A DNA stretch of 64,000 bases from Lasiodiplodia sp. COLG20 (GCA_009801085.1 VNWV01000040.1:35603-99602); one strand, 5' to 3'; positions 21,325 through 32,622 are shown, numbered from the stretch's first letter. The notes: generated by a model not told the origin, from the sequence alone. Numbers and translations are program-made.

Positions 21325-21996
21325 ATGGACGGGGGAACGATTGCCGCTGCCGCTAGTACCATCCACTATGCCCTCAGTACTAAGGGTGTTGAGTATGGTA
21401 TAGTAGGAGGATCGGCCGTATCCCTTTTGTGTGCTCACTACGGATTGGGGCAACGGTCCACGAACGATATCGACCTAATCATCATACCCGATCGCGAAAA
21501 GAACATCGATGCCTCGACCATCTCGAAAGCGCTCTACGAAGAGTTCCCGCAGTACTTCACAAAGATCGACCAATACGGAGTCCAGATCCCAGCAGTCCTG
21601 GTCGGTGGAGAGCCGGGCCACGCTGAAGTGGAAATCTTTGACATCGACGCGTGGCCCCATCGACGGCAGTACGACTTGCGCGACCCAGACAACGACCGCG
21701 TGACTCTGCAAGTCAACCAGTGTCCCATCTCGGTCCTCAGCCCGCGCTGGATTGTCCGCGAGAAGATTCTCTCGCAGCACCAGCGCCAGGGTGCCCAGAA
21801 AGAGAAATCAGACATCCTCAACATCAAGATGCTCCTCCCGCTCCTCGACGACGGAAAGTTGAAGTTAGACACGACTGAGCGCATCGATGCTCTCAATGCC
21901 CTGTTGGCGAAAGAGCCCGACTTGCGGTGCCAGCTGCAGGAGAAAATCGTTTGCCCGGCAGTGTTCGATCCCAAAGTGGGCAACCCAGAAATCTGA
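21325..21996 (+). CDS. MNT-type nucleotidyltransferase-fold protein
   Basis: Single exon, 223 aa, soluble. The nucleotidyltransferase signature is intact: helix, then V27-G28-G29-S30-A31-V32, then the metal pair D48-x-D50 in STNDIDLII. A later acidic strand, AEVEIFDIDAW, could supply the third carboxylate. The C-terminal half (NQCPISVLSPRWIVREKIL..QGAQKEKSDILNIKMLLPLL) is the helical part that in bacterial AbiEii/MNT-type proteins follows the catalytic domain, with a (K/R)..D(I/L)..L motif. Known members transfer nucleotides to small molecules, tRNA ends or proteins; the fungal substrate is unknown. It lies between decayed DNA and a HET gene. Regulation cannot be read beyond the TATA-like box. 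The domain call is firm, the function is not. Confidence 0.75.
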   Translation: MDGGTIAAAASTIHYALSTKGVEYGIVGGSAVSLLCAHYGLGQRSTNDIDLIIIPDREKNIDASTISKALYEEFPQYFTKIDQYGVQIPAVLVGGEPGHAEVEIFDIDAWPHRRQYDLRDPDNDRVTLQVNQCPISVLSPRWIVREKILSQHQRQGAQKEKSDILNIKMLLPLLDDGKLKLDTTERIDALNALLAKEPDLRCQLQEKIVCPAVFDPKVGNPEI

Positions 21997-22216
21997 GGCG
22001 AGGGACATCAATATTACTCCCGCTAAGATTAAAACAACATCATCTTGAGCAATAGTCACACTGATTATCGCTGGGTTGGGAATTCAACATCCCCAAAGAG
22101 GACACTGATGAGGCCCGAGTTATGCGCTTGTTTTTTTTTTTTTTTTTTCTAACCGTTGTCACTCGTTTCAATGTCCTACGCTTAGTCTTCTCTGTTTCTG
22201 AAGACTTCTATATACT

Positions 22217-24637
22217 CTACCCTATGCGAACATGATCCCACACAGAATCAGCTGCATGAAATGCATCGATGTGAACCTTTCCAATCCCTATTCGATACGC
22301 AACATTGTCCCTCCACTCAACTAAGAGAACATTATACAATGGATACACCTTTCGAGCAAAGCGGTAGAAATCCCACTGAACATACCCCTCTGCAATATGA
22401 CCACGAGGCCTTTTTACTGACGCTTTGCTGGAAAGATTTTCCTTGGGTGAACAGATGTTTCCAAAACTCTTTGGGTCCCACTTCAGGGGGCCCACTTCTG
22501 ATAACATGCGGTTTTTGCTTTCGAAGAGCGGAGTAGCCGGGTTCTGTTCAGCTCTCGAGAGAGCAATAAGGCCAAGCTGGTCTTGTTCGACTTCCAGAAC
22601 CTCGAAAGATTTACTCAGCTCCACCGCACCGGCCAAGTACCCCTCGGAGTCTCGCAGAAGTTTGAGTGCCTCGTCACCCTCACCATAAACGTCTTCAGTG
22701 CAGAGACGAAGTGAGGTCGCATCATCGTATTGCTTTGTTCCAGACATGACGACCCGGATCCTGTGCGCCATCATATTGAGACAACGGAAACGATCAATAG
22801 GAGTATTGGTTTCTTGGGCCGGTGCCCCTAAGTTGACTGGGTGTGGAAACTTGATTCCCGGTGCATCAGGATGCTCGTACACATGTTGGGTTCCCGACCA
22901 GTCAAGCCCATGGTTCCACTCATTTGACTGCGCCTTGGAGAATCTCAGATCTTCAGAAGTCCATTCCACAAAGCCTTCAGCATTAACTCCAGCTTTACAT
23001 AACCATGTGACAACTGATATCGCAGGTTCAAGTCGGGGAGAAGGATACCGGATTTTGCCCTTCCACCCCGCCCAACTCCAGCTCGGAAACCCGGACCGCC
23101 TTAGGCAAACGGACGCGCCCGTGTCTTGGAGTGGTTTCGCCTTCAGGCTGTTCTGATTGCTAGGGTCGGGGTACCAGAGAAGAGCTTCATCGATTTCCGC
23201 GATTGGTAAGTTGAATCTGTGGGTTGTGGACGCTCCGGCGCGGAGGTAGTCGAGAATGCCCTGGAAAGCAGATACTATATCCTTGTCATACGTCATGTCT
23301 CGCGCCGTGTAGCCCTCGACTGCATTCCGATAATGGTCCCATAGTGCTCCGTCTGAAAGAATTAATTGTCCTATGCTGCTGTGGGTGGAGGCCTCCTTTC
23401 GCCAGATATACTGGTCCTTATCGGCAGGTGCTTGAGGGCTCAGCTCCTCAAAGTAGACTCCATGTGGACAGATGAACTGGAACTGTGTTTCATTCACCAG
23501 TAACAACCTGCAGGACAGCTTCATTTCCTGATATGTCCACCCGCGAGTGTTCCATTTCCCGTTTCGAGCTTCGGCGAAGGGAGACGTAGGATCATGAATA
23601 AGTTTCGCGAGGCGTATGCCTTGAACAGTGTGCACTTCCTGGGATATTTTACGAGGTGAACTTACACCCCGTAACCCAGAATCTGCGTTTGTTCCTACGG
23701 CGTCTACGATCGTGAGGGCGGCTTCGTGGTAGATTGTGCCCATTTGCTTCAAGGTATCATGAAGCACACTTGGATCGTCCTGAAGGATGCATAGGGAGTC
23801 GACCCAGAGGAAACGGACGTCCAAATGCTGTGTGATCGTAATGGCATCCATGATCGTTTGTGGTAATTTTACTTTTAGCAATCCCCCAGGGCTTTCGAGA
23901 AGTTCTCGAGTTTCGTGCGTGTATCTGATTTGAGATGTGCCTCCCCAAACGTAGCTTAATGCGGTGTATCGGCATTGCCCAGATATTTTGACCACACGAT
24001 GCTCTATCACATCTATCGCCACAAGGCCTTTCATTTGCCGCTCGTTTGGAATCATCTCATGGCCTTTCTCGCATGTTTCAAGCCAGTCTCTGGCTATGTG
24101 AGTCTCCAATGCAAATGGTTTCAGAATACGTGAATTCGCCGGCTTGGGCCCAACGGGCAGGTATAACATACTTGTCGATGAGCCTGCAAGATGGATCTTG
24201 ATTTGCTTCCCTCGGCCAGTTTTGGAAGCTCCACTGTATATGCCAAGATTGGCACTTCCCCAGTACAGTATGACGAGTACATCTTGATCATTCTTCGTGC
24301 GAGACACAATCCTGCAGAAACTGCATTCGCTTTGCTGCTGGAAATAAGAAAGTGGTCCAAGCGGGAGCCCAGATAGGCATTCTGAGACGCTTTTCAGGAT
24401 CCAGTTGAAGTCGATGGTCCGACAACGCTTGCACAAGTATGCCGGATCTGAGATTGGAACGTCCGGAGGGTCTTCGATCCACCAACCACAACCGCATTCA
24501 GCATCGCGTCGGCCACCCATCCCCTTCCGGACTTTCCATTCTTCATCCCATTTGTACTCATATCTTGCATCGGCGAGAGCTACTCTTGTGCTCTTCGTCA
24601 GATCTTTCAGGGCCGTCCATCGACTTGAAACTTCCAT
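22217..24637 (-). CDS. HET-domain (heterokaryon incompatibility) protein, type A
   Basis: Single exon. I start it at the ATG at 24637 (806 aa); the frame runs on to a GTG at 24751 but has no upstream ATG. A Cys-rich segment before the HET domain (CGCGWW, CKRCRTIDFNW, CSFCRIV) is usual for this type and may bind metal. HET blocks in order: YTALSYVWGG; FLWVDSLCILQDD with MGTIYHEAALTIVDA; and TRGWTYQEMKLSCRLL, where the W-T-Y-Q-E motif is intact. The C-terminal extension ends in NVLLVEWRDNVAYRIGIGKV, shared with the broken HET locus at 45.2-47.8 kb, so the two are paralogs. HET proteins trigger cell death on non-self recognition, though many are orphan genes of unknown specificity. An 11-bp tandem repeat lies 150 bases upstream. 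A T(18) run lies beyond the 3' end at 22131-22148. Confidence 0.85.
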   Translation of the reverse strand: MEVSSRWTALKDLTKSTRVALADARYEYKWDEEWKVRKGMGGRRDAECGCGWWIEDPPDVPISDPAYLCKRCRTIDFNWILKSVSECLSGLPLGPLSYFQQQSECSFCRIVSRTKNDQDVLVILYWGSANLGIYSGASKTGRGKQIKIHLAGSSTSMLYLPVGPKPANSRILKPFALETHIARDWLETCEKGHEMIPNERQMKGLVAIDVIEHRVVKISGQCRYTALSYVWGGTSQIRYTHETRELLESPGGLLKVKLPQTIMDAITITQHLDVRFLWVDSLCILQDDPSVLHDTLKQMGTIYHEAALTIVDAVGTNADSGLRGVSSPRKISQEVHTVQGIRLAKLIHDPTSPFAEARNGKWNTRGWTYQEMKLSCRLLLVNETQFQFICPHGVYFEELSPQAPADKDQYIWRKEASTHSSIGQLILSDGALWDHYRNAVEGYTARDMTYDKDIVSAFQGILDYLRAGASTTHRFNLPIAEIDEALLWYPDPSNQNSLKAKPLQDTGASVCLRRSGFPSWSWAGWKGKIRYPSPRLEPAISVVTWLCKAGVNAEGFVEWTSEDLRFSKAQSNEWNHGLDWSGTQHVYEHPDAPGIKFPHPVNLGAPAQETNTPIDRFRCLNMMAHRIRVVMSGTKQYDDATSLRLCTEDVYGEGDEALKLLRDSEGYLAGAVELSKSFEVLEVEQDQLGLIALSRAEQNPATPLFESKNRMLSEVGPLKWDPKSFGNICSPKENLSSKASVKRPRGHIAEGYVQWDFYRFARKVYPLYNVLLVEWRDNVAYRIGIGKVHIDAFHAADSVWDHVRIG

Positions 24638-24783
24638 CGTGCTCGTCTCCGAATTGAATGCGCTTTGCGTTCGGTGTGGATTCTCGTGCGGATCCAATCC
24701 TCGGGCTGCGTGGAGATTATGTTGAGATTGTGGATTGGAGTTGATGTTCACAGGCTAGCTTGCGTCAGAAGCTGAATTTCCCC

Positions 24784-24813
24784 GCTTAGCTTCCGCTTAG
24801 CTTCCGCTTAGCT
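24784..24813. repeat. GCTTAGCTTCC tandem repeat, 2.7 copies
   Basis: An 11-bp unit repeated head-to-tail, about 150 bases upstream of the HET start, in its presumed promoter. Perfect copies suggest a recent expansion. Confidence 0.75.
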
Positions 24814-25257
24814 GCACGCGTGGGGGGGTCAATTACATAAGCGTCTACCCGGGAGAGGACAGCAGAGAGAAATGTTTGCCGCGAAGAATTTCTGTAGTGA
24901 AAAGGCTGCAGCTGGAAATATGTGATTCTTGTGTTATCATTTACAGGCTTCCTCCAAATTGCTAATCCCCCTTTTAAACTATTACTCCCTCCAGATAATA
25001 TCCACTCTCACTTACCATCTTTTTTGCTTGGTGAATACATAGTCGCTCCAATACATACTCATGCTACACTCTATGGCTGTGAAAGGTTTATTGTTAAAGC
25101 CACCATCTTCGAAGTTCGGCAGCGATTCGTCGGAGCATTTCGCGTTGTACAAATCAGCACGAGAAGCTAGAAAATGGAGGTACACTAAGCTCACTTCCCC
25201 GCTCTGCTCTTCACACTTTGTCTTATGCTTCAACATTTTCTCGCCACTCCATCTACC

Positions 25258-25905
25258 ATGAACGGAAACTCCTCCGTCAGCACCACACTCGCAGCCCTCA
25301 ATCCCGATAGCTCTCGCCACAACCACCATAGGTTGTCTCAAGATCCTCCGTGGGATTGGGGTACCTCGCCTACCCTACATGAAGAAATAAGCCGACAGCA
25401 TACCAACGACCCGGCCGACGAAACGGTCAATATCCCTTTATGTGACGTAGACAGGAGATCCCAAGTGACAGACGGCGTCACCCATCGGAACGCAGCGTCA
25501 GCAAGACCTCAATCTGATAGCAGTGGCACTCCAATACCGTAGTGATCCCTGTCGCCACCGTCAAGTCACACACTACAGCGAATTCCCTCGTGGACCATGC
25601 AAGTCGTAAGCCTCATTATCGCGATTCTCTACTTATGTGCTATCGTAATGATTCTTCACACATATGAGAATAGAATCCTTCCAGAATGACCATATCACAT
25701 TACCATCAACGCCCCTGTGGCTACATTTACGACCATTTTTAAGGGTGCACTGATTATGCCAATAGCGGAAGGTATTATTCAGTCCAAATGGACATGGTTT
25801 ATTCAGCCACAGGGATTAGCTGATACACTTACAACGACTGGAGGTCTAAAGGGCTTTGAAGCTTTTCGCTTATGGCCTGCGGGAATGCATTTTCCGCAAA
25901 AATGA
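25258..25905 (+). pseudogene. Truncated DUF3176-like membrane protein, broken by nonsense codons
   Basis: One frame runs from ATG 25258 (MNGNSSVSTTLAALNPDS..) through a hydrophilic N-terminus to about 25860, interrupted by TAG 25540, TGA 25543 and TGA 25687 but by no frameshift. The part after 25590 reads WTMQVVSLIIAILYLCAIVM, then ILPE-stop-PYHITINAPVA, then FKGALIMPIAEGIIQSKWTW. This is the characteristic start of fungal DUF3176 proteins: a helix, a (W)P..ITLN segment, then a K-A-L..P-A-E-.IQ-KW block. The stop at 25687 sits where family members have Trp. The rest of the family's roughly 600 residues, including the C-terminal helix, is absent. A short intron hiding the first two stops is possible, but 25687 cannot be explained that way. 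Function is unknown; it lies head-to-head with the HET gene. Confidence 0.65.
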
Positions 25906-26195
25906 CATCTCGCATGTGCTCGCGTACACGCCGCGTTGGCACTTTTGCTTTTTCCCATCGCAAAGGATGCAACACGGGGAACACGGGAAACACGGAGAAC
26001 CATACACACGGTAACAAACGGGGCGTGGGAATGGCTCTCTGTTGTCTTTCAGGGCGTCAGCAATCTACCATTTCGCACGAAATGCTGATGCACCCTTGCT
26101 CTGTCTCAAACAGGGGTAATCCATCGATGGTACATAGTTAAGCTCGTCCCTGCGTTCGGGAATGCACGCAATTCGGGCCTTTCTCCCACTGCGCT

Positions 26196-27839
26196 ATGGG
26201 TGCGATGGAAGATAGAAGATGGCTCGTGCTTACTGTTGTCTGTCTGGTTCTTTCTGTTGACCTCCCGATAATATTATTTCACGCCTACGTGAAAATCAAA
26301 ATCGAAAAGCGGGTGTTAGCGGACGATTTGGTCATTGCACTCGCAGATGTGAGTTACTCCGCATACCTGCATAGTTGTGCAATGTTGATGCATGTGCAGC
26401 TACTCTGGATAGGTTACATTGTATGCCAAGTCGCTGCATGCATGAACGGGTTTGGCGCGCACGCAGCAGATCTGAGCAAGGAATTTCACTACATCAACTC
26501 AACACCAGCTCGCAATGGCGACCTCATTGAAGCCCTCCGCGTACGTCTCAGCCAAATGTACCACAGATTTGCTGTCTGTATAATTCTCTTCATGCTATCC
26601 GTTCGCACTTTTTCATCACACCCGCTGACCGCCTCTCACCCAGTTCTGGTACCTGACCACCCTCTTCCACGTCCTCTCCAGCGCCGCTGCCCGCATCTGC
26701 ATCGGTCTGGCATCCGTTTCTCGCAAAGCCTTCCCCTCGCGCCGGCGGCTCGTAACAGTCAATCTCGTCAGCCTCGCTCCCTTCCCATCTCCTTCTCTCT
26801 ATAAAGAACATCTCCTCACTCACCCTCCATCAGATCGTTTCCACCTCCACCAGCATCCTCTTCTTCTTCCTCCTGCTCTTCCAATGCACGCCCATCTCCG
26901 CCTACTGGTCGCGCGACCGCGCAGCCGCGCATGCATCCTGCTACACGGCGCAGCTGGCGGTGCCGTGGTACGCGTTCCTCGGCGTGAGCATGGCGGCGGA
27001 TGGGGTGTTGATGAGCTTTGCCGTGGCGTCGGCGATGGGGATGAGGCAGGGGGATAGTGGGGGGTTGGTGGGGAGAATCGTGACGGGGTTCTTTAATTTA
27101 TTCGCGTTCGGGTGTGTATACAGACGTAGTGCCCATTTCTTCCCTTCAATCCCGGATCGCTTTATCCCTTCCCCCAAAGTACCACGTGGGCTGGGCTCAT
27201 TGCAGGCTGACTTACCTCTCTGCCAGACACGTCGTCGCCACAGCCATCCAAATCACCTACGTCCCCGGCTTGACCAACCTCGACGACGTCACCTGTAAGC
27301 CAATTCTACCTCCTCGCCTCGCCTCGCCTCCCCTCCCCCCACACGCACATCCTCCACACAAAACCCCATCTTAACCCCACAAACCCCCACCAACAGGGAC
27401 AGCCACCCCCTTCGCCCTCCCCTTCCTCCTCGGCCCCTCCTTCGCCCTCCTCGGCGCGCACGCCAGCAAAGTCGCGCCGATCGTCCACGCGCACCGCGCC
27501 AGCCTGTCGCCCCACAACACCACCGGCGCCAACAGCATCATCAACCGCGACTCCCTCGTGCGCGAGATTTTGCGCGAGCAGAAGGAAGAGAGGAGGAAGA
27601 TGAGGGAGAGGAATGGGAAGAGGACGAACGACGGGGGAGGAGGAGGTGGTGGTGGTGGTGGGAGGGGGCTGATTAAGCTGAGTGGGCGGGAGGGGGATGG
27701 GGATGAGGATGCGGCGTTGGCGGCGGTGGTGGAGAGGGGGTTGGCGAGGTTGATGGAGGAGGAGGAGGAGAGGAGGGGAGCAGGAGGGGGAGGAGGGGCT
27801 GGGGCTGGGGCTGGGGCTGGGGTGAGTGGTTGCGGTTGA
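26196..27839 (+). CDS. PTH11-like / fungal rhodopsin-domain seven-pass membrane protein
   Basis: Six exons: 26196-26348, 26400-26540, 26644-26766, 26834-27111, 27227-27294 and 27397-27839, with phases closing to 401 aa. One donor (26767, GTCAGC) is weak. The start may be three codons later (MEDRRWLVL). The order matches the fungal rhodopsin domain: TM1 LVLTVVCLVLSVDLPIILF; a basic loop ending VLADDLVIALADLLW (the conserved gADD.L motif); a loop TM; FWYLTTLFHVLSSAAARICIG; then ILFFFLLLFQCTPISAYW (the FF.LLFQC.P...W motif); a Cys before TM5 (ASCYTA); and further helices to about 310. The tail is hydrophilic with a Glu/Arg helix (REILREQKEERRKMRER) and Gly-rich runs coded by repeats. Such receptors are proposed to sense surfaces or nutrients at the plasma membrane. 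The ligand is unknown. Confidence 0.7.
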
Positions 27840-29598
27840 TCGTCATGCTGTTTTGGTATATGCGTTTAAGAAGAAGGTTGAGGCGAGTGAATTGTTGTTG
27901 CTGTTGATCGAGGGGCTGGAGAAGCGGTTTACTTGTTAATGGATATATGGTCATGATGATTGGATATAAGGTGTCGCGGATGGGCTGTGCGCTGCGCAAG
28001 ATCTGAAACGATTCTCAGATCTGGTTCTGTAGTGTAGATTGATGTACGTTACTGGCGTGGGTAGCTAAGACGCCGTGCTACTAGTGGTTCCTCGCGCTAG
28101 TTAATCGTACTACCAGTGTTCGCTTACGTTAGTAGTAATTCGCGCGCTATTATACGGTCAAAAGTCAGTTTCTAATTATACGAAGAAACATTGCAAGGCT
28201 AGTCACTTGGTACTTCTAAAGTTAGTGATATCACGAGTAGTAGTATCTAGGCAGAGATTTGGCAGCATCACTACTACTTGCCGTCTCCCATCTGCCGTGC
28301 AGTGAACACGAATGGCTTGGCCCGTCCCGACCCACATTATCTACCATTCAACAAGCAACCTCAACGACAACGTTGAACCCTTCCATCCCACCCTCCTCAA
28401 CCCTGCAGAAGGAAGCAGTAGCCCCGAGCCGCCTCCGTCGCCCCAGCACATCTAATGCCTCACACTCCACAAAAAAAGTAATCAAGCAAACACAGCGATC
28501 GTCGGTGCCGTGCGAGGCGCAGTAGCAGCGCTTGGCGATGACGTCACACACCGACCCCCGTCCGCCTTCTTCTATTCGCACACGCAGTGGTAGTTGTACG
28601 AAAAAAGAAAAAAGAAACACGAGGCTATTGCTTGCCGCCGCCGCAACCACGCTTGCCGCCGCCGTGCTTTTTTTTTTTTTTTTTACGTATTGTTTCCGCC
28701 TCACTTTGCGCTACCATAGGCGAGTTGGGCGGCGCCACTGTTTCAACCCCCCTTTCGCACGTCATTCTTGGGGGCCGTACGTACGTACGTACGTAGAGAA
28801 AAACAAAAAAGCTGGGGTGCTGGAGTGGCAGGCTCGTTGGACGCCGTACATACACTAAATGCAACGTGTGGAGTAAACTCCGCAGCTACTGCTCATCTTA
28901 GGGCCCAAAGAATCAGGATTTACTGCCTACGGATGGAGGATGATGCTAGCAACGATGATGATGATGAATGGGAGGCCGTGCATCCATCAGCAGCATAGCA
29001 CCCCCTTCTTTAAGCGAAGAAGTCTTTCCGTCGGACTTGTCCGAAGCAATGATCAACCCATCGTCACATCCTATCAAGAAAAAAAGCCCGTTCGTTTGTC
29101 AAACGTAAGCCCGAGAAAGCACCGCCGCACCGCCGCGCGCCCGCGCGCCCGCAGCTGTCTCCACTTTCGCGCCGCGGGAATTATGCATGAAATTAGAGTT
29201 GCCCGTTGTGTCTCAGATTCAATCATAACGTCGCGTGTCGATTGGTTCGCTCATTAACACAACACAACAAATAACTGCCAATCAATAGCCTTCAACCATG
29301 TCGTGCAAACATACATTCAATTCCACCTCCATTAGTTAAAACATCTATGTAGGCAACAGCCACTGAACAAATATCCAAAACGACATTCATCTCCTCCTAT
29401 CCGTCGTCGTGGGGGTCGCAAAAAGACAATGCGCCGGCAATGCAATGCAATGCACCAGACCAGGCTCCAAGTCTTCCCAATAAGCAAAAACGCCCTTCAC
29501 TAGCGCTTCCCATAGGACAACGCAATCGTAACGCCCATGTAAATGCGTCCATGTACACACAGTAACGCCGTCCCCGCCCAAACACAAAAACGAAAAAA
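27840..29598. other. Convergent intergenic region
   Basis: No gene supported between the two convergent genes. Seen: TA-rich decayed blocks (28010-28250), T(16) near 28670, a GTAC tetranucleotide repeat and a GC-rich block (29120-29170). Short frames (at most 118 codons) lie on both strands without domains. Confidence 0.45.
28776..28795. repeat. (CGTA)5 self-complementary microsatellite
   Basis: Five perfect CGTA units. The sequence is palindromic and can form a cruciform. A shorter GTACGTACG relative lies near 5800. Confidence 0.8.
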
Positions 29599-32500
29599 TC
29601 ACGTCTCCCACCAATGCTTCTTCCTAATCTGCCCCACCGCATACCCATCCACAACCCCCCTATCCGTGCTCCTTGCCGGCAAATGATACCCCCACCTCCT
29701 CCTCTGCTCCCAGAACCACCACTCCCCCAGCCGCCGCGCCAAGTCAGCCCACGCCGCCGCGTCATCCCCATGGCGCGCCCGCACGGCTTTCACCATGGCG
29801 TCGACGCTCCACGCGATGAGCGGCGCGACGGTCTGCTCGTTCGGCGACGACGAGAGGTCCGTGAAGCGGATGGGCAGCGTCGAGCACAGCGGGAAGACGA
29901 GGCGGTAGGGCGAGTGGGACTGCGAGATGGCGAGGAGAGAGCCGCCCGGGTTGATGGTGGAGAAGTGGAAGGGGTGGGTGTTAGCCGAGACGTTGGTGGT
30001 GGGGAAGGAGGCGTCGATGAGGGCGTTGGGAGCGTCGTGCGGGTGGTGGAAGTCGTAGGGGTCGAGGTAGCGGTCGTCGTGGTGGGATAGGGATGAAGAA
30101 GAGGTGTGGTTCAGCACCGGCACGCTCCACCGCTGCTCGCGGATCATCGAGTGCCCCTGGTAGCGCGGCAGCAAGCCCTTGGCGACCTCGCTGCTGGCGT
30201 CGCTCAGGCTGTCCGTCTGGACCAGCAGGTCGAGCACGGTGGGGATGATGGATGTCGGGGTGGCGGCGTCGGCGGCGTCGAGCTGGACGCGGGGCAGGTC
30301 CGGGTGCAGGAAGAGCATGGGGATGCCGAAGTTTGCGATGTGGCCGTTTTCGAAGTTGGATTTGCAGTCGTCCGACGCCTTGAAGGCCAGGCCGTGGTCG
30401 CCGACCATGACGACCAGCGTCTCGTTGAGTGCGCCCTCGGCGTGCAGCATGCTCAGCAGCGAGTCCAGGTAGCCGTCCTGCCACTTGATCGTGTTGAGGT
30501 ACGATTCAAACTCGTCGGCCTCGGGCGCAAAGCGGCGCTTGGCCATGTACGTCTCCTTGCCCGGCCACGCCGCCGGCACCGCGAACGGGTGGTGCGTCGT
30601 GCTGGTCATGTGCGAGACGAACAGGCGGCGGTTGTCACGCTTGGCGTTGGCGAACAGGTCGCGCATGTACGGCAGCGTTTCCGTCTCGGGGTAGCCGAAG
30701 TAGTTGTTGCGCGGTTCCTTGGGCGGGTAGTGTCCCGATGCCGGGTCATCCAACGTGTCGTCCGTCACAAAGGTGCGGAACCCCATCTGGTCATCCAATA
30801 TGTACTGAGAATCGAACTGGTCCGTAACAGACTGCACATGGGCCGTATCCCAAGGCCACGACAGGAAGCCATCTTCCTTCTTACCCTTGGCCTGCTCGGC
30901 CTTGTTGAGCATGCTCAGGATCTGAGGCAAGCACGGCTGGTACATGTGAGCCCGCACTTCGTCAGTGAAATCGACCGGCAGGGGCTCCATGCCGCAAAGA
31001 CTGGTGATCAAGCTCTTCAGCGTGTACGCGCTGCCAGTGACAGCTCCCTGAACATTGATTCCGCCCTTGGATCCAGCAAACTCCGACGCCCAAGCTCCCA
31101 GATGGCCGGTCCCATTGAACGCGGCATCCTCCTCAAACCTAGTAGACTCGCCGGTCAAGAAAGAGGCCGTGGTGGTAAGATTCCGCAGTTTCTTGTCCAG
31201 CGTCTCAGCGGCATCGGGGGAGCCGTAGGACGAAAGGATGGTGTCGTAGGCATGGGTGCCCTTCTTGAACGGGAACATGTCCTTGCGCGTACTTTCCAGT
31301 GTGACGAGAAGCACATTCTTGATGGTCGGCTTGTTTTGCTTCAGAGCGGTAGTGAGAGGATCGAACAGGCCCGCGTCCAGATTGGACAGCTTCATCGGGT
31401 CACAGGATGGATCGTAGTGGCCGTGAGGTCCACCATGGGGAGGCGGCGGCGGCGGCGGGGGTGGTGGCGGCGGAGGAGGACCGCCCTCCTCGTCCCAAAA
31501 CCAATCATCTTCAAAGCCATCCGGTGGAGGCGGCGGCGGCGGAGGATATCCAGGCGGTGGTGGGCCGTGCGGCGGAGGTGGAGGCGGAGGAGGCGGGCGG
31601 TGGTGGTGACGTCGGCGACACTCGTCGGAGGGCGGTTTCCAGTCCGGGGGCGGGGCGTGGCCAAGAACCTTAGCGTACTGCTCAAAAGGAAAATCGACGC
31701 GGTGGGTGGGATGCGGCAAGCAAAAATCGGCGTTGATGGGATTGAAGAACAGCGACTCAGCCAGGGTCACGGGCAGCGAGCCGGACATGTGGGCGTACGG
31801 GGCGCTGCGCGGGCGGACGCATTGCAGGATCAGCACGGTGACGGCAGCGGCGATTGCTGCGACGGAGACAGTTGCGCTCCTGGGCAGCGACGGGATCTGC
31901 TGGCGGTCGGACTTGCTGGATCGGCACGGTTAGCAGCCATTGTGAGACACGAGGAGGTTCCTGTTGGCAAATAATTAGACTCACCTCGGCTCCACATGGT
32001 CGGCGCACGGGCCGTCGAGCTGCTCGTATCCGCTGAGCTGCGACTGCCCTCTGAGGTAACGATGCATCTGCCGGAACGAGAGACCAATTTCGACCAGCAC
32101 CCGGCTGATGGCAGCGTAGAAGCGCCCAGCCACCAGCCACGCCACGCTGGAGAAGCCCAGGATGATGAAGGCGAACTTGGGCAGCTCCGACAGCAGCATC
32201 GCCAGCCCCGCCGGGTCAGTTGCAAGGTTGCCGGCCGCCATCCACTGCACCTCACCACCAGTGGTCAGGTAGAAGGAAATCTGCGACGCCGACGTCGACG
32301 CCGTGAGGAGGCTGTACAAAGAATGTCAGTCTGGGCTCCTCATTCGCTGCAATCGTCAGGGTACCCACGCGAGAAGGCCTCCGAAGATTCTCCATATGCG
32401 GCCTCTGTTGGGACGGTAGACAACCAGGCGGCCGAAGAGAATGAGCAAAACATCGGGCAGCAGAAAAGTCGGCGTGTACAGCAGAAACAGCAGAATGGGC

Positions 32501-32622
32501 AGCGAAGAGCGGTGGCTGTACAGGTGCAGCAGCTTCGCGGCGAAGGACGAGACGAAGAAGAGGGCGAATTGGTCCTTGGTGCGCAGCAGGACGCTGAGCG
32601 GCCATATGGACGACGGCTCCAT
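29599..32622 (-). CDS. LtaS-like sulfatase-fold membrane phosphotransferase/sulfatase
   Basis: Three exons: 32369-32622, 31985-32311 and 29599-31915, with introns of 57 and 69 nt; phases close to 965 aa. The N-terminal 210 residues hold about five helices (FALFFVSSFAAKLLHLY; LPILLFLLYTPTFLLPDVLLIL; LLTASTSASQISFYL; FAFIILGFSSVAWLVAG; SVAAIAAAVTVLILQCV), the topology of lipoteichoic-acid-synthase-like enzymes. After a long Pro/His-rich insert comes the sulfatase fold: NVLLVTLESTRKD (first metal ligand Glu), VTGSAYTLKSLITSLCG (probable nucleophile Thr), SHMTSTTHHPF, and VVMVGDHGLAF (Asp-His metal pair). Fungal members are poorly characterised. A GPI-type or lipid phosphotransfer role, or hydrolysis at an outer face, is inference. 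GC-rich, core-like codon use. Its start is supported by a TATA element 87 bases upstream. Confidence 0.8.

Noticed and set aside
30106..31974. 622-codon plus frame opposite the sulfatase-fold gene
   Set aside because: Antisense shadow; the minus strand has helices, metal motifs and closed splice phases.
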